64,000 bases of DNA from Chaetoderma sp. LZ-2023a (taxonomy: Eukaryota > Mollusca > Caudofoveata > Chaetodermatida > Chaetodermatidae). The DNA lies in the NCBI GenBank assembly GCA_034401795.1, contig CM067367.1:82507426-82571425 (forward strand), in the 5' to 3' direction. The translations under genes and the position numbers were made by a program. Below, piece by piece: positions 31,813-42,881 of this stretch; position 1 is the stretch's first letter; each line of letters starts with the position of its first letter. The notes under the pieces are model-generated. The model did not search any database, was not told where the DNA came from, and saw nothing but the letters and a program-made list of their open reading frames with translations.

Positions 31813-32745
31813 ACCTGCTACCTATCTACCGCATTGAAATCTGTGCAGGAAAGTTCCACAAGACCAAACACGCACCACCACACACACCCCCCCCCCCCCC
31901 CCCCCCCCAGTGTCAATACTGGGAATGCCGCTAGAGATGGAATAGGCCGACGATGTGGACTTCATAGATGTGGAAAGAAACCCCTTGACGAACTTCTCCC
32001 AATAGCTACAAGCATCCTAAAAATTGAGAATCTCTTTATGAATGAATCCAAAACAGTGTTCACCCACATATACATGTCGACAAAGCACGAAACTATAGAA
32101 AATGACGACCCACTTCATGGTGGCGAATCATGGAGGAAAAGTAAAATCCTGGGCTCACTGCTTTGCAGTACTGCTGACATTTCTGCACGCTGCATCATGG
32201 GGAACATAGCTTTCCAGTCCTTCTGGAAGCCCATGGATTCGTAGATCAATGATGCCCTTGATAAAGAGGCTACGTTTATACAATGCAACCTGCGTATCCT
32301 TGATGCTGTATAACTGTAACAGCTGGGCAGCTCCAAAGGCAACTCTAGACAAATTCGATGCCTGCCACAGCAAACACCTACGCACCATCACTGGACACCG
32401 ATGATCCAGACAGCATAATTTACAACGATGTACTATACAAAATGTGCAATACGTCGCTGTTGTCTGTAAATGTCACCCAGCAAAGATGGTCCATGTTTGG
32501 CCATGTGCTAAGGATGCCAGAAGAGACACCAGCACAGAGAGCCTTGGAATTCGCCCTACTCGGAGCCAGCAAATACAAAGCAAGGAGAAGACTTCATTGC
32601 ATAAATCTGCTAAGCGTGTTATGAAGTGATCTCAAGAAAGCAGGACTCGGTACACTCAAGTCAAGAATGGACCTGAGGAAGCTAAGGATTTCGGCTGAGG
32701 TCAAGACACAGTGGGCAAAAGTGAAGAAGGACTGATTGCAGCTGT
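31813..32745 (+). mobile_element. LINE, 3' part (RT catalytic box onward)
   Basis: Continuation of the element at 1-1736. After the target duplication the frame reads CYLSTALKSVQE, then an insertion-like poly-C run (31887-31909), then the catalytic box as (A)DDVDFID near 31948-31965, followed by IENLFMNESKTVFTHIYMST. Further downstream there are scattered fragments such as NCNSWAA-like and RITGHRW-like text in shifted frames to about 32745. Heavily frameshifted. The tail at 32700-32790 (ACACAGTGGGCAAAAGTGAA...) recurs at 38765-38860, so a related LINE 3' end lies there too. Confidence 0.82.
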
Positions 32746-32789
32746 AGGATGTTTCTACTACTACAGCCGCAGAATACAGTAATCATACT

Positions 32790-33245
32790 TACCCATCTAC
32801 ATTCACACTCTTGTACAAGTCTCTAGTGAGACCCATCCTACAATATTGCAACTCAGCTTGATCACCAAGATTGAAAAAGCAATCACAGCTATTAGAAAGA
32901 GTTCAACATCGAGCAACAAAATTTGTCCCGCAAATCAGAGAGCATAGCTACATGGAAAGACTTGAAGCCCTAAATCTAATGTCACTGAAACATAGACAGT
33001 TTCGAGGAGATTTAATTTAAATATTCAAACTCATCAGAGATCTACATAATGTTTATAAGACATACTTTTTCGAACCATCCAATATTACACAGACCAGAGG
33101 TCATAGGGTCAGGCTCAACATAAAATGCAGCAACTAAGTAATTCGCAAGCAGTTTTTCACCAATAGTGATACCACAGTTGAATTCACTGTCAGCTATGAT
33201 AGCCGAAGCAACAACAGTCAAATCATTCAAGAACAAACTAGATAT
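32790..33245 (+). pseudogene. Second LINE, C-terminal RT fragment (jockey/CR1 type)
   Basis: Frame fragments FTLLYKSLVRPILQYCNSA, then LERVQHRATKFVPQIREHSY and RLEALNLMSLKHRQFRGDLI are the usual thumb and C-terminal region of jockey/CR1-like reverse transcriptases. Internal stops are present (after CNSA and LI). No 5' part is next to it. From 33246 to 33690 I see no gene. Confidence 0.75.
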
Positions 33246-33689
33246 CTACTTCAAAGAAAGAACATTTAAATTTGGCTGAACAGGCCATACGTATACCAGC
33301 CCATCACAAAGTCATACTGCAATTCCACAAATACAGTGAACTGATCTAGGAGTAGCCTGTGTATAGACAGGAACAAGCTCAGTAGCAATTCCAATAACCA
33401 GTAGAGTCATCTCAGCTTCCACGTCTGCACTTTTGTGGTTGCATGAACAGACACTAGCGTAGAGGAGACTATGATAGCGATGAACACAGAAAATGAAAAC
33501 AACAGCAATAAGATAAACCATGGCTTCCACAAGACAGCATGCAAGCAAATGCTAGGCGCAGCAGGGTGTAACCATGTGTGTAGGCAGCACACCGCAGCTA
33601 ACGTGGGGGAACATCCATCTGCACCACAGTATTTCCACTAATCAATGTCAACCCTTGCCAATCTGATGTCAGAATTTTAAACTTCAAGT

Positions 33690-33812
33690 TAAATTACGAG
33701 ATGAACTGTGTTCATTTTTCGGCAAATTTGGTGGATGATGTTGTTGTCATAGACAGCAACATCAACCGAATTGTTGGAAAGTGTACACCAGTCTCTTTGT
33801 TATGGACACAGG
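33690..33812. repeat. Palindromic MITE related to the one in hAT2
   Basis: GGCAAATTTGGTGGATGATG with GACAGCAACATCAACCGAAT and outer GTTCATTTTTC / GGAAAGTGTACACCAG arms. The same family (GGTGTACATTTTTCAACAA and a G-G-A-C-G-A-T-G-T-T-G-C-T-G loop) occurs at 45195-45450. Confidence 0.6.
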
Positions 33813-34024
33813 AAAAGATAGAATATTGACATCAAAGTGGTAATGGTCAAAGTCTAAAATCTAATGGTTTCGATGAGACTTAATTAAGCAACGCCAGTCA
33901 AACCATTCAAGAACAAACTAGAAATCGAGTTCAAGGAAAGAACTTTTGAATTAGACTGAACAAGCCATACTACAACAAAAAAACTCTTGAGACAATAACA
34001 AGCCAATGGCTTATGCCTCGTGAA

Positions 34025-34088
34025 ATGATCGATGATGAAGATGAAGATGATGATGATGATGATGTTGTTGTTGTTGTTGTTGTTGTTT
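34025..34088 (+). repeat. (GAT)n(GTT)n compound microsatellite
   Basis: GATGAAGATGATGATGAT followed by about eight GTT units. Confidence 0.93.
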
Positions 34089-34293
34089 GGATCATCCTCC
34101 TCTTGATACGAGAACCCACGTACAATGGTCCATATAAGTCTATTGACACAAAAGTCTAATTAATTATTTTAGGAAGCTTGTGGAGCTTAAGAAACAACTA
34201 CTTTACTTTGTACATTAGCGACTGTTGTGGTCAAGTAGATTGCAAATTATTGTTGGCGTAAAACAATTGCTAAGAGAATTGTAGTGTTTTAAG

Positions 34294-36278
34294 ATGAAAG
34301 AAAGTAAAAAATATAAGCGTAACCCAACTAAACCTTGCCTTACAAGTGGATTAATAGCTGCCTGTCATACAAAACATCAGCTCTACATAACATTTATCAA
34401 GTGTAAAACTAACCACAATGAAATTCAATTAAAAAAATATAGAAGTAAATTAGACCAAATAAATAATAAAAACAGCTAAGAAAACATATTATCACAAGAA
34501 ATTTGAACAGTCTAAAAAAGACATAAAAGAGACATGGAAAACCATTATCTCACTTTTAAACAAGACCAATACGGCACAACAGACACAATTTCTTCACAAG
34601 AATAAGGTCATTACCGATAAATTCGAAATTGCCAATGGATTCAATGATTATTTCGTAAATATAGGACCAGAACTTTCGAACAAAATCCAATCAACATCCA
34701 AGGAAAAATTTTCTGATTACCTTACAGGCAGCTATCAATCATCATTCTTCGTTAACCCTACTAACACTGAAGAGATCTTTAACGTTCTAAACAATCTCTA
34801 CCAGCCAAAAGTGCCGGAATCGATGGTTTTAAGTGGCGCATTTATAAAACCTGTGTTATGGATATCCTTATCCCACTTAGTCACCTTTGCAACTTATCCC
34901 TAGCACAAGCCATTTTCCCATCAAAACTAAAAATAGCATGTGTTACACCAATTTATAAAGCCAAGGATTCTACTAACTTCTCAAACTACAGACCAGTCTC
35001 CATACATCCACTTTTCTCCAAGTTACTAGAGCGCCTTATGTACAATCGACTGACAAATTACCTGGACAAAAAGTCCATTTTATACAAATCACAATATGGA
35101 TTTCGTGAGAAACATTCAACAATGCATGCAATGGGCGAAATGACAGAAAAAATTATTGAATCACTGGAAAAAACCCAAAGTATAATAGGCATCTTCTTGG
35201 ACCTTTCAAAAGCTTTCGACACTCAACCACCAGATCTTACTAGAAAAACTTGCCTATTATGGTATAAGAGGCAGTGCACTCACCTGGTTTCAGAACTACC
35301 TAAGTAAAAGAACACAATGCGTACAATATAATGAGATATGCTCTGAAAACAGGCAATTAACTTGTGGTGTTCCTCAGGGATCTATTCTTGGCCCTCTGCT
35401 GTTCCTTCTTTACATGAATGATCTACCTAACATATGCAAGCACATGTCATAAATACTGTTCGCTGATGACACAAATGCTTTTTGCTGCGATGACAACATA
35501 GACACCTTATACAGAAAAACAAATAAGGAAATGGAAGAAATTACTGACTGGTTTTCAATAAACAAATTATCATTGAATGTTGACAAAACAAATTATATGT
35601 TATTTACAAATCTCAAACAAAAAAAAGATGAAATTCCAAAAATCTACATAAACAAAAAAGAAATTGAGTAGGCCCTGTTTGCCAACTTCGAGGGAGTATA
35701 TTTGGATAAACATTTGACCTGGGCCAAAGAAATCGAGATGGTAACAGCAAAGGTGGCAAGAGGCATAGGTGTCATACAAAGACTAAAACCTTACATGACA
35801 CCAGCTACAATTAAAACTATACTGCACCCTTGTTCTTCCGCATCTCGCCTACTGTAACGCTATCTGGACGAATACACACAAAAGCAACCTAACAAAACTA
35901 CAAAGTCTACAGAAAAAGGCACTAAAACTCTTTTCTAAACGAGCAAAGAGCCAGAATATATTCAAGTCAGAAAAGCTGTTAAAACTGAAGGACATAGGCA
36001 AACTATAGATGTACACCATTGTAAAGGAGTTTCACCACAATACATTACCACAATCCATAGCCTCCAATTTCACACTAAGCACCGACATCCACAAACACAA
36101 CACTAGGACAAAACACAATCTACACACTCAATTTACACGAACAGAAATAGGAAAACGACGAATTATAATAGCAGCCACAAAACTATGGAACAGCACCAGT
36201 ACAAAAATATGCGATAGTATATTAAACCTGAACTCCTTTAAGAAGATTGCCAGGGGATCTATGATCGACAAATACTAA
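34294..36278 (+). pseudogene. Jockey-like LINE reverse transcriptase, copy A
   Basis: RT of a LINE, broken into several frames. Visible: the pre-RT region MKESKKYKRNPTKPCLTSGL; RT fingers VTPIYKAKDSTNFSNYRPVS at about 34940-35000; QYGFREKHSTMHAM; LDLSKAFDT near 35201-35226; GVPQGSILGPLLF near 35370-35405 in another frame; LFADDTNAF near 35459-35485; then the C-terminal thumb to MIDKY at 36278. Stops at 34478, 35305, 35451 and 35670 are shared with copy B. No endonuclease part is present, so the insertion is 5'-truncated. Confidence 0.87.
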
Positions 36279-36879
36279 ATTAATTTATTTATACCTGATG
36301 GTCACAGATTCTCTGCTAATTAATAATAATACAAATCTAAGACATTCCACCACCACCACCACTATAGATAAACTAACCTAACCTAATAATTGAAGTAATA
36401 AGTCTAAACACAAACATACTTCACAGTTTACTTTCACTAATACTACACTTAAATAGCCCACATACGATCAACGCATCTATCGATTCTTAACAACTCCAAC
36501 TATCTCAACTTTATGTGACAATGATGAGCTCTTCCCTGCCCCCCACCCCACCCTCAGTAGCATACAAAAGTCCTATATAATAATACGTGTGTTTTATGTT
36601 TGTGCACATAGTGGCATATATCTATGTAAACATCAAAGAAGGGACAGCCCTACCCACCCACCGCTTAATGGAAGACATATATATTAAATACATGTATATA
36701 TGACATATATATCAAAGTTTATGTCTGGACTCCACAAAACAGTCCTGGACTTCCTATTATTGGCCCTGATATCTCTAAAAACAATGATTTTAACCAAATT
36801 ATATGTATTTGAACCATTTTAGACATTCATGTTTCTAGCTTAGACTCTCCTGTATTTAGAAGTTTGTTGAAACCCTGGT

Positions 36880-36916
36880 ATGTGTGTATGTATATGTATG
36901 TATGTATGTATGTTTG

Positions 36917-36946
<30 letters not shown>
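36880..36946 (+). repeat. (TATG)n microsatellite
   Basis: About 15 TATG/TGTA units. In copy B the equivalent tract was split by the SINE (41877) and continues near 42215-42252. Confidence 0.93.
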
Positions 36947-36947
<1 letters not shown>

Positions 36948-37156
36948 GTCTGAGGCGAGACTCATATCCTTTCTAACCGAAAATCTGTATGGCTAATAAA
37001 ATCCCCAAATAGGTTAATTTACTGGCTAATAATCCCAGAAAGGGAGTCACGTCCATGTATAAGTTTTCATATCAAGGTAGCTTTTTAGCATTCTGTCACT
37101 GTGCCACTGTCTTGTGTGTCATATATATGTTAATGTATAAATGTTTCTTTTATATA

Positions 37157-37455
37157 TGAATGACATACCCAAAGTCTGTAACCATCTCTCTTTAATCATC
37201 TTTGCAGATGATACTAATGCTTTCTGCAGCCATAAGGACATAGAAATTCTTTACAAACATGTTAATAATGAAATGGCAAAGTTAATAGATTGGTTTAAAG
37301 TTACAAAGTGTCCTTAAATGTAAATGAAACCAACTATATATTATTTACAAAATCTAATAAAGTAGAGGAAACATCTCTCCCAAAACTTTACATCGACAAC
37401 CAGATAATACATGAAGCCCAATATGCCAAGTTTCTAGAAGTCTATTTTGATTGTA
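37157..37455 (+). pseudogene. Another LINE RT fragment, copy A
   Basis: MNDIPKVCNHLSLIIFADDT, then NAFCSHKDIEILYKHVNNEM and (after a shift) NYILFTKSNK and LYIDNQIIHEAQYAKFLEVY: the catalytic FADD box and following region of a jockey-like RT. Identical fragment in copy B at 46432-46730. 36280-37150 otherwise holds no gene. Confidence 0.78.
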
Positions 37456-37799
37456 ATGCAACTCCTCTGACACTGCTGGACTAAATTCAACCAAATTTGG
37501 TATGTGAGTTACCCATATGATTGTGGAGTGCAAAAGGACATTTACATTTGGCTCCACCCCTGGGTGTGGGTTGTAGGGTGGCGTCAAAAGTTCAAAGCAG
37601 TGAATGTGGGGATTTGTGATAATGCGTCATCAACCGATCAATCTAGTATTATTATGTTTATGTATATATGGCATTTACTATTCAAATATCATTATTAATG
37701 ATGATTACATAATTTATATGTAATTGAATAACGAAGACTTTTTACATGCGAAAATACATAAGTTTATAATTAAGTAGTTGCCTCCCTTAGTAAATTATG

Positions 37800-38310
37800 T
37801 CACCCATGGTCAAATAATTTTTATCAAATCTTGATTGACCATGGTCAACACATTTTGACAAAGGTCATATACAGTTTTCATAAATTTGTTTGATCATAAG
37901 TCAGAGATTTTACTTTTTTATTTTATTTGACCATGGTCGATGCGTATTATCGCAGTCAGTACCATGGTCAAAATAGTGTCAACCATGATCAACGCTCACC
38001 ACAGTCAGATTTTAATAATTTTCAAGATTGACAACGGTCAAACCATGGTTGACCATGATACCATGGTCAATATTTAACAGCGACAGTGCCCTGTTCATCA
38101 ATGGCATCAACTACACTTATCCCATTGGTCAATTGTGTCAGGGATTCTTGATTCATTGGTCAATAACGTAAGGCCAAGTTCCATTGGTCAATGACATCAG
38201 TTTCGCTTGCCCCATTGACAAATTGTGCTTACTCTGTTGGGTAATTACAAGTGTCAGTGTGAGTTGCGTTGTTAGTCATTAACGTCAAGGATCATTGCCT
38301 CATTGGTAGT
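37800..38310 (+). repeat. ACCATGGTCAA / CATTGGTCAAT short-motif cluster, copy A
   Basis: 37800-38070 contains about ten copies of the palindrome TTGACCATGGTCAA or half of it; 38095-38310 contains about five copies of C-C-C-A-T-T-G-G-T-C-A-A-T. Present in copy B at 47075-47585. No gene is seen in it. Confidence 0.85.
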
Positions 38311-38764
38311 GTTGGGAATTGGTACTATTTTTGTGATCGATGATTGGTTTTATATACTAACCAAAGATCAATTAATGATTGATCATAATAGGTTCTCATT
38401 TTTTATCCATTTTGAATGCAGTAATTATAGCAAGTTCAAGGATATTACCCCTTTCAAACCAAGTCGCAGGTATGACCGATTCTTAAAATTGTTTTAAATA
38501 ATCGGTTGAATATTTTAAAACTAATTTGAATGGAAGCCGGTAATGGCAATTTGGCAGGACGTCTGTAGTGGTCAGAGCAGTACAGTCGATGATGAGTTAT
38601 AGTAGGAGGTTGTCGTCTCCACAGAGGTGTATCCATACCACAGGACCCAATGCATCTATAAGCAGTGCCTTCAGTTCTGACAGATAATGTCGTCTATGTG
38701 AATGTAAAGCTCCGCAGTGCATCAGAAAATGTGAGTAGCCCTCTTCTGCTGATTGGCAAAGGCG

Positions 38765-39200
38765 ACATATGGCGGTGAAGACACAGTGGGCAAAAGCGAA
38801 GAAGGGCTGATTGCAGCTGTAGGGTGTTTCTACTACTACAGCCACAGAATACAGTAATTTTACATACTTGTGCTTCAGTATATACCTACAAAATGACATA
38901 GATGTACTGGAGCGGGTACAACACAGGATGACACACATGATCCCAGGTTTAGCAAGTATACCTTATGAAACACGTCTCCAGAAACTAAATCTTACAACAT
39001 TGAAAACCAGGAGAATCCGAGCTGACATGATAGAAGTCTATACAAAATTTTCTAACCAGGACCACATTAAGCCAAATCAATTCTTCACAATGGCATCTAT
39101 ACACACTAGGGGACATGCACTTAAACTTTACAAACAACCCTGTCGACTTGATACTCATTCTTCAAGTCACGGGGTTTTATATAGACCTAAGGTCGTCTAA
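38765..39200 (+). pseudogene. LINE 3' debris in the spacer between copies A and B
   Basis: Starts with the tail shared with 32700-32790 (AAGACACAGTGGGCAAAAGC), then an open 110-codon frame (38868-39200) with DVLERVQHRMTHMIPGLASI and LNLTTLKTRRIRADMIEVYT, a jockey/CR1-type RT C-terminus. 38541-38764 and 39201-39357 hold nothing I can name. Confidence 0.72.
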
Positions 39201-39480
39201 CTCCCAAAAATTGCAGTCACTTCTTCTACACTGAAGTATTTGACTGCAATCACTGGTAAATCACTGGTAAATATCCTCCTGCCGTCCACCAGAGTACGAA
39301 AACCGGTGATTTTAAAACCATTACACAATTTGAATTTATCAGAAAGGTTAGACATCTAGGAAGCTTGTGGAGCTTAAGAAACAACTACTTTACTTTGTAC
39401 ATTAGCGACTGTTGTGGTCAAGTAGATTGCAAATTATTGTTGGCGTAAAACAATTGCTAAGAGAATTGTAGTGTTTTAAG

Positions 39481-41400
39481 ATGAAAGAAAGTAAAAAATA
39501 TAAGCGTAACCCAACTAAACCTTGCCTTACAAGTGGATTAATAGCTGCCTGTCATACAAAACATCAGCTCTACATAACATTTATCAAGTGTAAAACTAAC
39601 TACAATGAAATTCAATTAGAAAAATATAGAAGTAAATTAGACCAAATAAATAATAAAAACAGCTAAGAAAACATATTATCACAAGAAATTTGAACAGTCT
39701 AAAAATGACATAAAAGAGACATGGAAAACCATTATCTCACTTTTAAACAAGACCAATACGGCACAACAGACACAATTTCTTCACAAGAATAAGGTCATTA
39801 CCGATAAATTCGAAATTGCCAATGGATTCAATGATTATTTCGTAAATATAGGACCAGAACTTTCGAACAAAATCCAATCAACATCCAAGGAAAAATTTTC
39901 TGATTACCTTACAGGCAGCTATCAATCATCATTCTTCGTTAACCCTACTAACACTGAAGAGATCATTAACGTTCTAAACAATCTCTACCAGCCAAAAGTG
40001 CCGGAATCGATGGTTTTAAGTGGCGCATTTATAAAACCTGTGTTATGGATATCCTTATCCCACTTAGTCACATTTGCAACTTATCCCTAGCACAAGGCAT
40101 TTTCCCATCAAAACTAAAAATAGCACGTGTTACACCAATTTATAAAGCCAAGGATTCTACTAACTTCTCAAACTACAGACCAGTCTCCATACGTCCACTT
40201 TTCTCCAAGTTACTAGAGCGCCTTATGTACAATCGACTGACAAATTACCTGGACAAAAAGTCCATTTTATATAAATCACAATATGGATTTCGTGAGAAAC
40301 ATTCAACAATGCATGCAATGGGCGAAATGACAGAAAAAATTATTGAATCACTGGAAAAAACCCAAAGTATAATAGGCATCTTGTTGGACCTTTCAAAAGC
40401 TTTCGACACTCAACCACCAGATCTTACTAGAAAAACTTGCCTATTATGGTATAAGAGGCAGTGCACTCACCTGGTTTCAGAACTACCTAAGTAAAAGAAC
40501 ACAATGCGTACAATATAATGAGATATGCTCTGAAAACAGGCAATTAACTTATGGTGTTCCTCAGGGATCTATTCTTGGCCCTCTGCTGTTCCTTCTTTAC
40601 ATGAATGATCTACCTAACATATGCAAGCACATGTCATAAATACTGTTCGCTGATGACACAAATGCTTTTTGCTGTGATGACAACATAGACACCTTATACA
40701 GAAAAACAAATAAGGAAATGGAAGAAATTACTGACTGGTTTTCAATAAACAAATTATCATTGAATGTTGACAAAACAAATTATATGTTATTTACAAATCT
40801 CAAACTAAAAAAAGATGAAATTCCAAAAATCTACATAAGCAAAAAAGAAATTGAGTAGGCCCTGTTTGCCAAATTCTTGGGAGTATATTTGGATAAACAT
40901 TTGACCTGGGCCAAAGAAATCGAGATGGTAACAGCAAAGGTGGCAAGAGGCATAGGTGTCATACAAAGACTAAAACCTTACATGACACCAGCTACAATTA
41001 AAACTATACTGCACCCTTGTTCTTCCGCATCTCACCTACTGTAACGCTATCTGGACGAATACACACAAAAGCAACCTAACAAAACTACAAAGTCTACAGA
41101 AAAAGGCACTAAAACTCTTTTCTAAACGAGCAAAGGGCCAGAATATATTCAAGTCAGAAAAGCTGTTAAAACTAAAGGACATAGGCAAACTACAGATGTA
41201 CACCATTGTAAAGGAGTTTCACCACAATACATTACCACAATCCATAGCCTCCAATTTCACACTAAGCACCGACATCCACAAACACAACACTAGGACAAAA
41301 CACAATCTACACACTCAATTTACACGAACAGAAATAGGAAAACGACGAATTACAATAGCAATGATGAGCTCTTCCCTGCCCCCCACCCCACCCTCAGTAG
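39481..41400 (+). pseudogene. Jockey-like LINE reverse transcriptase, copy B
   Basis: Near-identical to copy A with the same stops (after NNKNS, after ELPK, before FADD, and at E-I-E-stop). Differences include Arg for Cys in KIARVTPIYK and a few silent changes. The C-terminal part is cut by a deletion joining ITIA to MMSSSLPPTP near 41358, removing about 345 bp kept in A. Confidence 0.87.
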
Positions 41401-41876
41401 CATACAAAAGTCCTATATAATAATAAACCACTCCAAACTAAATTTAAATAAAATAAGATAATGATGTAATTAGGGAGTATATGTATAATATATGTTTATT
41501 TAAGTCAGTAAATATGTATGAGTGTATGTAAATATTAATGCCATAAATATGTGTTTGAATGTCGTGTGTTTTATGTTTGTGCACATAGTGGCATATATCT
41601 ATGTAAACATCAAAGAAGGGACAGCCCTACCCACCCACCGCTTAATGGAAGACATATATATTAAATACAAGTATATATGACATATATATCAAAGTTTATG
41701 TCTGGACTCCACAAAACAGTCCTACACTTCCTATTATTGGCCCTGATATCTCTAAAAACAATGATTTTATCCAAATTATATTTATTTGAACCATTTTAGA
41801 CATTCATGTTTCTAGCTTAGACTCTCCTGTATTTAGAAGTTTGTTGAAACCCTGGTATGTGTGTATGTATATGTAT

Positions 41877-42062
41877 TTTTATTTTATTGACGCACTGGCA
41901 ACGTGCGACTTCAATTTCCATGTGCTAACTTAGCCGACAGTGATACACCCGTTAGTTTAATTTGTTGATCACCATCTCCCGGTCGGGGGATCGAACCGCC
42001 ATTCTGCAACTCCGCATAGCATCAGCAACCAGGCATCTTTCCACTGGACCACCGCACCAAGA
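41877..42062 (-). mobile_element. tRNA-derived SINE in copy B
   Basis: On the minus strand: head GGTGCGGTGGTCCAGTGGAA with A box TGGTCCAGTGG (about 42041-42051), B box GGTTCGATCCC (41987-41997), then a conserved-type body and an AT-rich tail AATAAAATAAAAA at 41877. Absent from copy A, where the TATG tract is continuous. The sequence at 42063-42211 is also absent from A and may belong to the insertion. Confidence 0.8.
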
Positions 42063-42699
42063 CTAAAAAGTCAAGGATTGGCCGACCAGCTTTCACATGT
42101 CTGATATACTGACACACTGACGATTCATATGGGACTATCTGTGGATGCATCTGTCACAATCAATCCTAGGCTTTTACGCCTATTGTACTCTGACTCCAGC
42201 ACGGCTCTGGCAGTATATGTATGTATGTGTGTATGTATGTATGTATGTATTGTACATTATTATAAGTCTGAGGCGAGACTCATATCCTTTCTAACCGAAA
42301 ATCTGTATGGCTAATAAAATCCCCAAATAGGTTAATTTACTGGCTAATAATCCCCAGGGTTGGAAAAAAATCGATTTTTTTCAAAAAAAATCAAATCAAT
42401 CGATTTTTTTGATTTAAATCGATTTCAATGATTTAAATCGATTTTTATTCGCGACATCCCAGGAAATTACGTAAAACTTATACAGTGAAACCTGTATTAA
42501 GACACTGGCTGTCGGAGTCGCAGAAGGTGGTCTCTTAAGACAGGTGGTCTCTCAATACAGGTCCAGATGCATTGCTAAACTGTATTTTGGAACTGAATAA
42601 AGTGGTATTTTTATGACTTATTTTTAACTGAATTTTAAGCTTGCTGGTTTCTTAATACAAAAAAACTTTGTTCGCTTAAGCAGTTTTAACAGTATTATT

Positions 42700-42800
42700 A
42701 TTGCATCATTTTTTATTGCATCATTTTTTTATTGCATCATTTTTCTATTGCATCATTTTTTTATTGCATCATTTTTTTTAAATGATGCAATAGAAAAGCA
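42700..42800 (+). repeat. ATTGCATCATTTTTT tandem repeats in the hAT2 leader
   Basis: Five units of about 18 bp followed by the complement AAATGATGCAAT, so the tract can fold back. Upstream 42482-42560 resembles a pogo/Tc1-type MITE edge (CAGTGAAACCTGTATTAAG). Confidence 0.7.
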
Positions 42801-42881
42801 TTTTTTCATTCTTGAAAAATACAGTCAAAACTGCTTAAGTGACAAAGGCTATGAAATATTTTCAATTCCATAATTAGCAAA

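Larger units (their letters stand above)
34171..38540 (+). repeat. Segmental duplication, copy A (4.4 kb)
   Basis: From AGGAAGCTTGTGGAGCTTAA to TTTAAAACTAATTTGAATGG it matches copy B (39358-47815) almost base for base apart from indels. Relative to B, copy A lacks about 135 bp after 36582, the SINE and hAT2, and keeps about 345 bp (36175-36519) that B lost. Dead LINE frames carry the same stops in both, so the copying came after decay. Confidence 0.9.
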
